Assembly: GCA_949825045.1 (NCBI GenBank)
Contig: OX463810.1
Coordinates: 35,846,201 to 35,910,200, forward strand
Length of the DNA stretch: 64,000 nucleotides
Source of the DNA: Argyresthia goedartella
Taxonomy: Eukaryota; Arthropoda; Insecta; Lepidoptera; Argyresthiidae
Direction: 5' to 3'
Position numbers and translations under genes: made by a program. The stretch's first letter is position 1; every line of letters begins with the position of its first letter. This document shows positions 1 to 10,955 of the stretch, in pieces. The notes beneath the pieces are model-generated. The model did no database searches. It saw nothing but the letters and a program-made list of their open reading frames with translations, and was not told the DNA's origin.

Positions 1-58
1 TATGTTCGTGGGGCAGCCGGTTGCCCTAGTGCGAGTTGTGGGAAATGTTTTCAATTGG

Positions 59-168
59 CCCTTTATGTGGCAGAGGCAATATATCTGCCGTCAAATTTTC
101 AACCTTATATCTTGGGAATAAGATCTAAAACTAATAAACATTTCTGCATGCCTCTGCCACATGAAGGG
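59..168. repeat. Inverted repeat, 70-bp loop
   Basis: Two 20-base arms (59-78 and 149-168) match as reverse complements at 19 of 20 positions around the core TGTGGCAGAGGCA. The 70-base interior shows no gene. The rest of 1-395 shows nothing I can name. Confidence 0.6.
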
Positions 169-395
169 TAAGAGTATCGAGTAATATGTACCCAGTATCT
201 TGATTGAGAAACGCTTCGAGAAAATGTTGGCAGTATCACAAGATATAGAAGTATTGGGAAATAATGTAAAACCCTGCAAGTTTTGACTTTGAGACAGTAG
301 TCTCAGGATTCGCTGCGTATAGTTCGAAAGAAAAGATATCCGATTACCGTTTAACCTCAACTATGGGGGAATCCATAATTACCTATTTGTTACGA

Positions 396-765
396 AGCTT
401 TTAAAAAGGCTTCTGTTTAAACGATTACCTAAAATTCGAAAATTGACTACCAATAAATTTGAAATGTCTACCAGAATGGGTAAATGATCACCAAATTGTG
501 TTTGGATAAAGGATCAACAAACTTCTTTTTATGTTTTGTGTACTTAATAAGTTAATGTTTTTAAGTATTTTTTGTTGTTCTTACATGTTCAACCTAACAC
601 ATTGAATGATAATGGGGGCATTGCTTCGCTAACCCCCTTTACCCTTCACCTAAGCTACTGCAGTATTTTGCCCTGATATTTTCTCAACTTTTGGTGATCA
701 TTTACCTATTTTTGGTAAGAAAAAATATTTTGATCATTTAAATTATTCTCTTTAAAAAATATGAT
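396..765 (-). mobile_element. MITE family A, long form
   Basis: On the minus strand this carries the family A core: CAGGGCAAAA, GCGGTAGCTTAGGTGAAGG (here slightly changed), a hairpin of GTAAAGGGGG with its complement, GTTAGGTTGAACATG, and an AACAACAAAAAATACTTAAA tract. The outer parts contain inverted TGATCACCAAA motifs. The same arrangement recurs at 3835-4165 and 33000-33388 in plus orientation. No coding capacity is seen. It is probably a non-autonomous DNA element; its exact ends are uncertain by about 20 bases. Confidence 0.8.
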
Positions 766-779
766 AATCACTACATTTA

Positions 780-1160
780 GTTTCCACCCGCACTAACCGC
801 CCAATAGATAGAAAAGCGCCCGCATCCGACGTACGTTTATTTAGACAAACACAAAGCGAAGTGATGAATGCGATGGTTATAACATTCGCCCGCGACGCGA
901 TACGCGCCGGATTTACAACAAATTGCTGTTTTGCGCGCTCTCCGGTCCGATTAATTCCAAGCACGCACAATCCGCTCCAATAAATATGTTAAAATGTTCC
1001 GTGACAATGGGTCGGTAGCGATTTCGCATCGCATTTTCGAGTTGGCATTCGGCAAAATTGTTCGCGCCCCAGTTGAAGGCGCCGCGATCAAATGGAATGC
1101 AAACATTGTCCGGCTAATGCAAAACGATACGCTGTTAAATAAAATTGCGGAGTGAGACTG
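780..1160. promoter_or_regulatory. CpG-rich non-repeat block, possible control region
   Basis: This stretch is much richer in CG dinucleotides than its AT-rich surroundings. It shares no visible repeat with the rest of the window and has only short, unconvincing reading frames. It lies about 1.6 kb from the Dpr exon on that gene's downstream side. A conserved non-coding or regulatory block is one reading, but nothing in the sequence proves it. Confidence 0.25.
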
Positions 1161-1161
1161 C

Positions 1162-1550
1162 AAAAACCGGTCAAGTGCGAGGCGAACTCGCACACGAAGG
1201 GTTCCGTACCATCGTACAATGGTAGGGATGGTGTGGAGTGAATAGTTTGGATTTTACATAGCAAAATGTTGTTTACGACGTTATTGGTGCGGCTACTTTC
1301 ACATTCCATATACGTAACCAGGTGCATTCATAAGTTTGTATATGGTTAACAGATAAATCAATAATTTTATTCTGTTTTTTAATATTTGTTATAACGGCAA
1401 CATAAATAGATCATCTGTAAAAATTTCAACTGTGTAACTATAACGGTTCATGAGATACAGCCTGGTGACAGAAGTACAGACGGACGGACGGACATCGGAG
1501 TCTTAGTAATAGGGTCCCATTTTACCCTTTGGGTTTGGAACCCTCAAAAC
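1162..1550 (+). repeat. Dispersed repeat P (AAGTGCGAG...GGAACCCT)
   Basis: It begins near AAAAACCGGTCAAGTGCGAG and continues to GGGTTCCGTACCAT. It contains GGTTCATGAGATACAGCC followed by short GACGGACG repeats, and ends near AGGGTCCC and GGAACCCT. The GGGTTCCGTACC and GGAACCC motifs near the two ends are inverted relative to each other. Other copies lie at 6682-6905, 37565-37865 and 39916-40324. It has no coding region. The repeat type is common in Lepidoptera but I cannot place it in a class. Confidence 0.75.
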
Positions 1551-2383
1551 GGTTAAGCCCTAACACAATGCGAGTGGATTTATACCAGTGACGATAACAT
1601 CGGCGGTTCTTTTAACTTGTAATTGACTTTAGACTGTTTCTAGTGCCGGACGGTAAATATTCGTTGTTTGTACACGTAATCCGAATCCAACGTTCAGTCC
1701 GCTCTCAAACGAACTATTTGTGGAATGTGTAATCTGCTTCTCTGAGCTGCGGCGTCGCTTAGCTACCCGGGATGGCGATGGTTAGTCGACCGATTCTCGT
1801 TAACTCGGATATTTCACCGTAACTGTTTCAGTTTTAGCTCGAGAGAGCAAGCTAGAGATAGGCCAATGCCTTTATTGAGTCCTTTCAGGAACCATCTCTG
1901 CGACCAAGCTAACGAACCGGCGCAATTGTCAATTGTCTTCGATTTGGAATCGAGACCAACTCGATCTTTTATTGCCCGATTCACAACTTCTCAGGGCAAT
2001 ATCAGAATCATGGCTGCAGCAAACTGAAATCTTCGACCACTTTCTCAATGTCATAGATATGTTTTTGCTGCCCAGATGTCACGTTTTGATAGAAGCTTGA
2101 TTTCTTTGAAATAAATAGGTTTGATTTAGTCACATTTAGGTCATTTAACCCAGACCTGACACCACAGTAAAGAAGCCTAAGCAAGTACGATTCTTAAACA
2201 AACACTTATCTACTCATCGTCCATCACTGCAAACTTGGCAGTCAACTCCGAATGCTAAATATAGTCATTGGATTGAATACAATCCAATATTTGACGATGA
2301 AGCGTATCATTATAATTAACAAGAGCATGTTTCAAAAGACTGCTTGTTACCTGGATAACAAACTTAATGGAGGAAACTTAATT
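1551..2383. other. No recognisable feature
   Basis: I see no gene, RNA or repeat shared with other parts of the window. Reading frames are short in all six frames. Confidence 0.5.
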
Positions 2384-2450
2384 AGGTGGAGGTCTTTGGT
2401 CTCTGGCTACCCCTCTTCCGGGAAATAGGCGTGAGCATATGTATGTAACA
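2384..2450 (+). mobile_element. RTE-type LINE 3' end, fragment
   Basis: The sequence AGGTGGAGGTCTTTGGTCTC, followed by CCCCTCTTCCGGGAAATAGG and GTGAGCATAT, matches the last coding bases and 3' end of the RTE element at 5560-6500. It encodes a decayed RWRSLVSG...PSSG-type tail. Only the extreme 3' end is present, as expected for a 5'-truncated insertion. Confidence 0.75.
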
Positions 2451-2742
2451 AACTTAATAACATTAACACTCACCGATACAATGTTTACAATATTTAAATA
2501 AATATTTCACGACTACTGTACCCTGTCTCAGAGTTATCATTACTACATACTTATATGCACAGTTTGCGCCAAGTTTCTTGGCTCTAACCGAGCGGGATGT
2601 CACCTCTCTCACTCTCACCCCCCTTACCTTAACGAGAAAGAGAAGTAACAGCTGGTTCACAGCCAAATAAACATGGCGCCCGTTCAATAAGTCCGTCTGT
2701 TGCCAAAATAAAATAAGCGATTACAAGTTTAACACCACTTAC

Positions 2743-2953
2743 CGACAACATGCAGCGTCACAAAGAAGCTCCTCACAGGCTGTGTGGACACCTGGCACTC
2801 ATACACTCCTGCGTCCCGCTGCTGCGCCCACTTGATGTGCAGCGTCCAGTCGTCAGTGTGGGCCGAGTGGGTCGCCTGGAAGCGCTGGTCTGAGGTGTAG
2901 GTGTAGCCGCCGACTGTGAGGATGTGCAGGTCACGATGCCGGATCCAGGAGAC
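2743..2953 (-). CDS. Dpr-family immunoglobulin-domain exon
   Basis: This is one internal exon of a neuronal cell-surface immunoglobulin protein of the Dpr (defective proboscis extension response) family. In insects these proteins pair with DIP proteins at the cell surface to guide synaptic partner choice. The translation begins VSWIRHRDLHILTVG, then TYTSDQRF and DWTLHI, then DAGVYECQVSTQP, which is the typical second half of the first Ig domain with its tryptophan and cysteine. The acceptor is tttccag before 2953. The donor is gtaagt immediately after 2743. The exon is 211 bases, so its two borders are in different phases. No other exon of the gene is recognisable, which fits large introns. 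Which Dpr paralogue it is cannot be decided. Family assignment is firm; the borders are well supported. Confidence 0.93.
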
Positions 2954-3834
2954 CTGGAAATATACGACTTGGGTCAGCCGGTCTGGGAACAACGAAGAGA
3001 AATTATCGTGGTCGTCATCACAATCATCAGTTGGGCAAAAACCTTTACTTTATTGCGTACAAGGGATATTATAAACTTATAATGGCGTGTGGGAAAAATA
3101 CGTTTAGGTTAAACTGGCCTGCAATAAAAAGGTGCACCTAGCCATAATTTATGAAGTTTATGAAGAGTCTCGAGTAGAGAATAGTGTAGAACTACTAAAT
3201 ATTTCGGGTCCCAATCGACAATAAAATATATTTGTTTTACGGGGGATGAACACTTTGTGGCCTTTCTTTCGTTGATATTTATTGTTACCGTATTGAGTGC
3301 CAAGTTGGCAAGCACTTAACGGTATTGTGACTTTCAGAAACAAATTCTCTAAACTCCGTAAGTCTGAGTAGAAAATTATGAAAAGCTGCTTTCAAAACAA
3401 AATCCAAATATCACGCAAGTCAACTTCACAAGGCTGCATTGTATTTCAGGGTAGAAAAACATCACTCTGCCTTTATCTTATACATATGTATGCATCCCTA
3501 GTAAGCCTGAGGATTGCTTTCAAAGGTTTCGAGGGTCTTGGAGGGTCGAGGCGGTGCGGATCAAAGACGGAAGGAGCAGCTTACTAAAGTTACCGGTCCT
3601 CCAGTCCTTCAAAAACTAAGCTAGTGTTGTCTTGCAATCGACTATCGATTGTGCTCGTACCATATCGATATCGAGTAAATATTCAATAACGATATTATCT
3701 ATCTTGAATGATATTCTGAGATGTTCAACATTAATGACTTTGCTGTCTGTACGACACATAATATCCTAGTGTATCTAATTTATACCTAATTGCTTGTTTT
3801 AAATACTTTGAATAGTACGAATATTAGGTAATTC
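2954..3834. other. Probable intron, no other feature
   Basis: This is immediately upstream of the Ig exon on its coding strand, so it should be intron. I found no second exon, repeat or RNA gene in it. Confidence 0.5.
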
Positions 3835-4165
3835 TTTAGGCAACAAATATAATGATCACTAAAATATTTTTTTGCTACACAAAATGTGTGAATGGTGACC
3901 AAAAGTTGCAGAAAATATCAGGGCAAAATATTGCGGTAGCTTAGGTGAATGGTAAAGGGGGCGAGCAAATCGAACGTGTAAGAACAACAAAAAATACTTA
4001 AAACCTAAACTTAATCACACAAAACATAAAAAGAAGTTTGCTGATCATTTATCCAAACTCAATTTGGTAATTTACTAATGCTATGTAGCTATCGTTTCGA
4101 ATTTATTGGTAGTAAAATAGGTGCGTTTTTGGTGATTGTTTAAACAGAAGCCATTATTTTATATT
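3835..4165 (+). mobile_element. MITE family A, long form
   Basis: It has the family A core in plus orientation: TATCAGGGCAAAATATTGCG, then GTAGCTTAGGTGAA, a hairpin remnant GTAAAGGGGGCGAGC, and an AACAACAAAAAATACTTAAA tract. The long-form flanks carry AATATAATGATCACTAAAAT on the left and TTTGCTGATCATTTATCC on the right. The right half of the usual hairpin is partly deleted. No coding region. Confidence 0.8.
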
Positions 4166-4850
4166 ATTACACACTTGGTATAAGGAAAGTATCGTGATTC
4201 GCCGGCTAAATGTAAGCCGTAGATTGCTCCCCCCCCCCCCCCCGCGTCCGCCTGACAGAGTGACATGCACTTGGAATGAGACAAGGCGGAGGATGGAATG
4301 CCCTCTTTGTATATTGATAGTGTCGATAGTCTATCGATGGTAGTAGCCAACACTACTTCTAGTAAGGTCGCGGCGTTAAGATCGGACGGATGATTTTAAT
4401 TTATGCTAGTACATCTTTGGGTTCAATGCATTGATGCCATCGTGGGTGTGTTGAGTTGCCGCATATTTACGTGTATCTCTTTTTACGTGTATCTTTGTTT
4501 GATTCTAGGGAAAGGATTGAATTTTTTGAGAGGGAGAAAAGCATCGTGGTTCTTATTTTATGTTTTTCTGAAGTAGTTGTTATTTGAGCCCGTAAATTTG
4601 CCAGGTGATTTTTCATTTATTTCATCTTTCGATAGAGTCTGAGCCAATTTAAAATTATGGATAATTTTCATAATTATTATCTCGCGTAAACACGTAACAT
4701 GTTGCTTTAAAGATAAATAAGTCTTTGGAAATATGAGCAGTCTGCAACGCGACCTTCACGTAAAAGATTTTAATGAATCTAAGAAAGAAAATAAGTCGCA
4801 GGGTTTTTTTGAGAATGAAGTCACAGAAACTCGATACAAACCCATATATT
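4166..4850. other. Non-genic stretch with a C15 tract
   Basis: A run of 15 C residues occupies 4229-4243. The rest is AT-rich and without recognised features. Reading frames through the C tract encode only low-complexity glycine runs. Confidence 0.6.
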
Positions 4851-4895
4851 ATATTCGGATTGATTGCGCAATGATGCCGCAATCAATCCGAATAT
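4851..4895. repeat. Perfect hairpin, 18-bp arms
   Basis: Arms at 4851-4868 and 4878-4895 are perfect reverse complements (ATATTCGGATTGATTGCG and its complement) around a 9-base spacer. It is not part of any recognised element and ends about 30 bases before a SINE. Confidence 0.85.
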
Positions 4896-4918
4896 TTACT
4901 TAATGACCTTAAAAAGAA

Positions 4919-5050
4919 CTCCGTGGTCTAATGGGTTTCACGCTTGCTTCTCACACAGGAGATGCAGGTTCGATTCCTGACCATTCACCAGTGAGAGAAT
5001 TAATTTTTCTTAAGTACTTTATACGGACGTTCCAATGGTGATGGAAATTT
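4919..5050 (+). mobile_element. tRNA-derived SINE, family 1, truncated
   Basis: An RNA polymerase III A box (TGGTCTAATGG, 4924-4934) is followed 32 bases later by a perfect B box (GGTTCGATTCC, 4967-4977). A second copy at 52897-53200 continues into a shared tail (AATTAATTT...CTTAAGTAC), which shows that this is a SINE and not a tRNA gene. The body after about 5040 is missing here. Confidence 0.8.
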
Positions 5051-5189
5051 TTTAATTTTGAATTTTCGAGTTAATTAAATGCCGACGTTTAACCAAGTCA
5101 TCAGCATTTTGATTTAAATAAAGCATCATCGAAAACGTTTAACAATCTGTCTTACCGAAAGCCAGCGTGTTGGAAAACAAGATAGTGTC

Positions 5190-5365
5190 ATGACAACAGC
5201 TGATTTGCACAGTTTATATCAGGGCAAAACATTGCGGTGGCTTAGGTGAAGGGTAAAGGGGGTGAGCGAAGCGAAGCCCCCTTTGTTCTTCGTGTTAGGT
5301 TGAACATGTGAGAACAACAAAAAATGCTTAAAACATAAACTTATGTACACATAAAACAAATGATA
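5190..5365 (+). mobile_element. MITE family A, short form, 3' truncated
   Basis: It starts with ctgatttgcacag, the end motif of the short-form copies at 12105 and 45613, and continues through the intact core hairpin (GTAAAGGGGGTGAGCGAAGC and CCCCCTTT) and the AACAACAAAAAATGCTTAAA tract. The right end is lost near 5365. Confidence 0.8.
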
Positions 5366-5559
5366 TTGTATATGTCTTGTGGCCTAGGAAAGTTTAGACA
5401 ACTCGTTAAACGTTTCGTGCACGCACTTGTCTGACGGAATTGATTGTGTTATTTTGATTTTGATTTGACGTTTTTAAATGTAATTTATTTTGATTTAATT
5501 TAATTTTAATTTAATTTAATAGAGCTATGATATCTGAAAAAAATATATATGATTATTAT
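5366..5559. other. AT-rich spacer
   Basis: It contains repeated TTTAATTTAATTTTAATTT-like tracts at about 5490-5520 and no coding signal. Confidence 0.5.
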
Positions 5560-6500
5560 ATGGAGTGGATAGCCAAAGCTAAATGATTCGTGACGGCTCC
5601 CGGCAAGCGTCAGGATCAACGGGACCTACTATGGCTGGTTTTACATTGAACGTGGTGTGAGAAAGCGCTGTGTAGCATAGCCATGTCTGTCTAATCTTTT
5701 CATGAACAGTTATTTGAAAAAATCGTAATTGTTAGATGCAAATGGGAGAGCTATGTCAAATGCCTCTTATACGCCGATAATCAAGTTATTCTTGCGTCGT
5801 CAATAGGTGAGGTGCAGGAGATGGTAACTCTCAAGAACGGATCATTGAAGAAGAAGAGAATGAAAATAAATGGAATTTAGACCAATGTATCGGAAAAATA
5901 TGAAGAATTATCTAAATTTGTGATTATTATTGATGGTGAACAAATGGAAGCATGTTTACAAGAGATGGGAAATGTAAGAGAGAAATTGAATGGAGAGTAG
6001 GTGCGGGTTATTATAGAATGTTGATTCTGACATTGATGTATGGGAATGAATGTTGTGTATGGCAGAAGAAGTATGAAAGCAAAAAAACGCAGTAGAAATG
6101 AGTTCATTGAGGAGTATGTATGAAGTAACATTGAAAGATAGATTGAAGAATGAAGTTATAAAATAACGCTGTGGCTTGAAAGAGGATATAGTGTCATGGA
6201 TAGAGAAAGGTCAGCTAAGATGTCGGTCACGTTGAAAGGACGAATGAAAGAGATTGACAAAACATATCTATAGAGACGTTGTGAATAAAGCCATTAGACG
6301 AGGATGCCCAAGAAGGTCCTTAAATACCAGATTGGCGATTTATTTGTGAAGGGGCAAATTAGAGGTACCCGTTACCAGCGAGCTTGTATGAATATGCTAA
6401 TGACTGTTGAGGAAGCGAGAGATGTTTGCCAGGATCGTAGAAGGTGGAGGTCTTTAGTCTCTGCCTTCCCCTCTTCCGGGAAAAAGGCGTGAGCATATAT
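5560..6500 (+). pseudogene. RTE-type LINE, decayed 3' half of reverse transcriptase
   Basis: Broken frames read in order: a palm segment near 5660 (ERGVRKRC, where RGVRQGC is usual), the catalytic-loop region CLLYADNQVILASS near 5765 (YADN in place of YADD), DGEQMEAC near 5930, LTLMYGNECCVWQKK near 6030, and a C-terminal frame at 6304-6492 ending CQDRRRWRSLVSAFPSSGKK. The last part is typical of lepidopteran RTE elements. In life the protein copies its own RNA into DNA at a nicked target. Several stops and frameshifts make it inactive. The 5' two-thirds are missing. A second 3' end lies at 2384-2450. Confidence 0.85.
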
Positions 6501-6681
6501 ATGTTTGTACCGATACATAAATACAATTATATCTGTCCACAGCCTATCCAAATCTTTTTAAAATCTTTCCAGTTCTGAAACAAAATGAACGCAACGCCCC
6601 TTTCTAAAGGCCCTAAGGATGTGAATCGTAACTAATTTAAACAGATGCGGTGAAATGTCAAAAGAAACAGAGATAAAGTTC

Positions 6682-6905
6682 AAAAACTTGCTAAGTGCGT
6701 GTCGAACTTCGCACATTTAGGGTTCCGTAACAAATGTAGAATAAAAGCCTTTAATGAGAGAATTTTAAAGAAAAAACAGATAATATGTTTAGACTGTGAT
6801 TATTTGAAGACTGTAGCTTTAACCGTATGGCTGCAAACCCTGTGTGACAGTCGACGGACGGACCCGTGAGGCCGCGCTTGGACCCTTCGGGAGCGGAACC
6901 CTAAT
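6682..6905 (+). repeat. Dispersed repeat P, internally deleted
   Basis: It starts with AAAAACTTGCTAAGTGCGTG and AGGGTTCCGTAAC and ends GGACCCTTCGGGAGCGGAAC, matching both ends of the repeat at 1162-1550 with a shorter middle. Confidence 0.7.
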
Positions 6906-6934
6906 AAAATCATCTCATCGAAAACATATCGACC

Positions 6935-7145
6935 TCTGTGGTGCTACGGTTGTGGCTCTGCTTACCATGCAAGAGGTCCGGGTTCATTCCCCGGGGATAA
7001 AGAAAAAAAAGCCCAGGTCTTGGATGTTTATATGTGTCTGATGTCGCTGTTTCTGGTTCCCACGACACAGGGTATCCTATTATGGGGTTTATTAGTAATG
7101 TATGTGCCTGTATTGAAATGTTTATGCTTATATTTACCTTTATAT
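6935..7145 (+). mobile_element. tRNA-derived SINE, family 2
   Basis: The tRNA-like head CCTCTGTGGTGCTACGGTTG has an A-box-like TGGTGCTACGG and a B-box-like GGTTCATTCCC. The body includes AGGTCTTGGATGTTTATATG, TTCTGGTTCCCACGACACAG and TGTGCCTGTATTGAAATG. The same order is seen at 8605-8825 and 38671-39185. No protein is encoded. Confidence 0.82.
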
Positions 7146-7199
7146 ATTTATCGAAGCCAGCTTAAACTGTGCAAAGAAATAATTGAAACCTTTATGGGG

Positions 7200-7615
7200 A
7201 CCAAGTTCGGTAGATAATCCAGAACTCTACTAGCCCTATCTTTGACAAAAATATGGCTAGGACGGTGCGCGCACTCAATTAATAAGTGGTTCTTCGATAC
7301 GGCCTGGGTTTGATTTTTGACAAAGCATAGTATACGAATCTTGTTAAGGGTGTCCACACTTAGTGGGTGTCCACCGAAGGCCAAGGGATAGACTAATTTG
7401 AACATTGAAAGGGAAAATACAATAAACTTGGTTAACATAATTTCATAATTTTCATAATTTCTTTATTGCACACAAATCATACAAAAAACAAGAGTTACAT
7501 TAAAAAAGTGTACAAAGGCGAGCTTATATCTAATAAGAGATCTCTTCCAGCAAACCAGGCAAACAAGGGAAAAGTTGATGGTTGAGCAGGGGTAGACCTA
7601 TGTGTACAATATATA
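7200..7615 (-). mobile_element. LINE 3'-end fragment (reverse orientation)
   Basis: The plus strand contains TTTCTTTATTGCACACAAAT followed by a tract resembling 10965-11050 and 30765-30970, with shared words such as ATCTCTTCCAGCAAACCA and AAAAGTTGATGG. This is the look of a LINE 3' untranslated region read backwards. The family is not assigned. Confidence 0.5.
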
Positions 7616-8604
7616 AAATAATAAATAAAAAATAAATAAATAATAACTATAATAATATTCTAAATACTTATTATATACTACAAATACTAATTTATACACA
7701 TTATTTTACACATACATGATACACACAACATTTTATGGTGGTACCCTCTTGATGTGTGAGTTTGATTTGTATCCGTCTGAAACGAAAAAAAAAGAAAGAT
7801 ATTTGAGTGAATGCAGCCGCAAGCAGATAACTAGCAACAAATAAGACAACTGAATACATCGGAGATGATAGGTGTGCCTATTGCGTTTTTATGTTCATAA
7901 TTTCCCTTAACTCATGCGTAATTATTCACTCGGATGCCAAATTTCAAGTTAAGGTCACCTGGAAGTGGGGTTAGGTTTTTAATATATAAGTCATAAAGAT
8001 GCCCGGTTGGGTTACAGATAAGGAATTTAGTAACATCTACTAAGTAAATTATGAATTAAAGAGGCTTTAAAGTGCGTGCCAAATTTCCTTCATGTAGATC
8101 CAGAGAGGTACATTGGGAGTTATCAAGGGGTCAAAAGTGGCTCGAAATGGTTCCTGCAAATAACACGTTAAGATGCATAAGTTGGCTTGACATACTGTCC
8201 TGATGCCTCTTCATGGAGCACAAGGCGTCAATATTTATAGTTAACCCTTAACTAGTGATTTCTAGTGTAGGTACATGTTTGTCTCATTGAAATTCTTGAA
8301 ATATGATATTCGTTTTTTGGTAAAAAGACTAGTTTTTGTTCCAAAAAACGAATCCGTGGTTTATTGGCTGATGTAGAATTGAAAATATCTTCTATGAACG
8401 TTGGTTGATGTGCAGCCGTCACATGGTGGATTTGTTTAGATGTTGAGCATACTTGTACAAATCTGGAGCCTGATTCACTTATGAAGCATGAACATCCCAG
8501 CGTGTCTCTCGTCAGGAACGTCGGGCAAGTCCAGCACTACCTTGTCTCGGACCTTTTATTGGGTTTTTCAAACCTATATAATGCTAGAGATGATGCTTTC
8601 TTAG
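7616..8604. other. No gene; short dispersed-repeat scrap
   Basis: The piece near 7895-8000 (TAATTTCCCTTAACTCATGC, then AATTTCAAGTTAAGGTCACC) resembles 11390-11480, so it belongs to another dispersed repeat. A 12-base inverted pair (ATTCGTTTTTTG and its complement) flanks about 8309-8353. Nothing else is recognised. Confidence 0.5.
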
Positions 8605-8825
8605 TGATGACCTCTGTGACACTGCTGTAGTGGCTCTGCCTACCATGCTAGAGGTCCCATATTCGATCCCCGGCTGCGGATAAAGAAACAAAAAACTCCA
8701 GGTCTTGTATGTTTATATGTATGTGACGTCGCTGTTTCTGGTTCCCACGATACAGGTTATCCCAGTGTAGGCCAGAAGATATTTATGTGTCTGTTCTGTT
8801 AATGTTTGTGTTTGTTTGATTAGTT
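8605..8825 (+). mobile_element. tRNA-derived SINE, family 2
   Basis: This is a second copy of the element at 6935. It has the head CCTCTGTGACACTGCTGTAG, a B-box-like TTCGATCCCC, the TTCTGGTTCCCACGATACAG body motif, and a tail with TGTGTCTGTTCTGTTAATG. Confidence 0.82.
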
Positions 8826-10137
8826 CCCTTACTCAGCTAATTTACTTAATATGAGACGGTAGACTGGTTTTCACGCAGACACCGCCCACGTACGACCTCG
8901 TTTTTGTAATGATTACGGAATTATGGCCTTCAGCGGTACTTACGCTTATTATACTACATAGCAACGAAGTTTGGAATTAATATTGCCTAGTGACTAAACC
9001 AATTCCTAAAAGCATAAGATGTAATAAAGATATCATTGAGATATCAAAGTTGTATAGCAATAGTGTACGTATTATGAGTGATCAAAGTCTATGTTGACGA
9101 TCGTATTCTCCTAGCAATAGAATCCAAACGACAAGTGGATTTTGCTGATGGTACAATAGTTCTCTTGTTACTAACCCAGAGACTATGCACTCAATTTGCG
9201 CTCAGCCGTTTGATTTGCATGCTAAATGGGCGCCGGGCCCAAAAAGCCCTATCTGTATTATTACTGTAGAGAAATACTTCAAACGGTTCTTTAAACCTTT
9301 AATAATGCCTTTGACTAAATTATAGGTTTCTCCTAAGTAGCTAGAACAAAATAGCCTCTCGTTGTCTATTATGCCGTGTCATTAATTACATGGGTAGTAT
9401 GTTAATGCTACAAATAATTAGGCTTAGGCGAAATTGCGTCTTTAATTTGACTTTGGCATGATGGACCAAAATTGCCGGTTTAACTCTTCGCTAATATGTA
9501 TTTTAATGAAACTGTCACATGACTGTAGTGATGGAAGCCATCTTTGGAAGACTTCACCAAAAAAATAATTGAGATCTAGATGGGAGCTTAGTTCTATCAT
9601 AAATAATCCTGATATTCGATTGCGGCAAACAAAATGTGTAACGTTTTTATGAAACAAGTTATATCAGAGTGTTCTAAGCGAGTGTGCGATAGTTCTAAGT
9701 TTTTACCCTTTTACATTTTAAATTTACTTTTTACACTGGTTTAGTCCTTATCCTTTTGAGTCGGCAGGATGTACGAACTTTGTCTGCAATTGCACTGCAT
9801 TATTAGGCAGTACATTATGCATGGTTTGTAGATATTTACCTAGGCCAACCGAGATAACTTTATTAGAATAAGTATACAATAAAAGGCAATCTCAAAGCAG
9901 CAGTCGTTTAGTTTGGAATCAATTTATCAACCAACATTACCTACATATACTGTGCACACACTACATGCTTATCTGTTTCTAAGCCATTAATTTTTGACCG
10001 AATCGAATATTAGGATTATCTTTAGAACTTGGCATTTAAATCTCAATTCTTTTGTCGGTGAAGGCTCTTGAAGGTGGCTCCCACTATTAGAGTCAATGAG
10101 ACTGTTTTGTTGAGATATCATTACTTTTTGTGTTTAA
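8826..10137. other. No recognisable feature
   Basis: I see no coding region, RNA gene or repeat shared within the window. Confidence 0.5.
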
Positions 10138-10625
10138 ATAGTAGTTTATGTGACTGCTGTATAATGGAGGGCTATTCGCCTTCGGCTCGTTTCATAAACC
10201 CACTCTCGAGTTTTAATGTCTAACTATGTACAGTTACATACACTAGTTTATCTACACAGATATCATAAGCTCTCTTTGATGTGTTCAGGAACCGCATGTT
10301 TGACCGGCATTGTGGCTCTGCAGTTGTTTAGCTTGTTCTGTAGTACCAACTTCACGCAGGCGGGCGTCGGCGTTCGAAATTTGAATGTCAGTACCAACTT
10401 CACAGACAAACTAGGGATGGCACGCAGGCGGGCATCCGCGTTCGAAATTTGAATGTCATAATATGTAGAAAAATTACACTTATTTAATTACAAAAATTAT
10501 GGTCATTATGTGTAATTTTTCAGATAAGAAATGCGTTTTTACCAAGTAGTATAACATTATACTGATCGTAACGTGCGGTTTTTGAACGCAGTAAAGAAGG
10601 TTTATGATACGTGTGTAGATATAAT
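10138..10625 (+). mobile_element. MITE family D
   Basis: The inner unit is bounded by 22-base inverted repeats: TTTATCTACACAGATATCAT near 10247 and its counterpart TTATGATACGTGTGTAGATA near 10601. Between them lie AGGAACCGCATGTTTGACCG, GTACCAACTTCACAGACAAA and TTCGAAATTTGAATGTCA, the last partly duplicated. An outer module (AGTAGTTTATGTGACTGCTG, then CTCGAG hairpin sequences) precedes it. Other copies are at 16047-16832 and 43392-43830. No protein is encoded. Confidence 0.8.
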
Positions 10626-10844
10626 AATAAAGATATTTAATTTGTCAAAGAAAATATTGAAATAAAATAAAATAAAATTTTACAATCATTGATTACTTAC
10701 CTATATTTATTCGTATTATATAATTTTATTAAGTTAAATCTCAGAAAATTTGAAAATGTTTACCTATAACTGATATATATATAATAGAATATAATAACCA
10801 TGCTTTGATACCTTAGACCTAAGTAAAAAAGAATAATATTACAA

Positions 10845-10955
10845 TGCCCTTGCAGGGCGCATGTTCTGGGACTAAATTTAATCTTGACATCTTGTACTTG
10901 TACATATGTATACCACATGTAAGCGATGAATCAATGAAATGAAATGTATGCGCAT
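10845..10955 (+). mobile_element. LINE 3' tail with ATGAA repeats
   Basis: The sequence CCTTGCAGGGCGCATGTTCT leads to TGTATACCACATGTAAGCG and a short AATGAAATGAAATG tail. This is the form of a 5'-truncated LINE 3' end; a reverse-orientation ATGAAATGAAAT tail also occurs near 60555. Confidence 0.5.

Noticed and set aside
400..760. A CRISPR-like or rho-independent terminator structure in the repeated GC hairpins
   Set aside because: The hairpins are parts of dispersed MITEs in a eukaryotic genome; copies are kilobases apart and there are no regular spacers.
4159..4353. A glycine-rich peptide across the C15 tract
   Set aside because: Only a homopolymer read in one frame; no support from flanking codons.
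4919..4990. A tRNA gene
   Set aside because: The A and B boxes are good, but the D-arm and acceptor stem do not fold properly and a second copy at 52897 shows the sequence is the head of a SINE.
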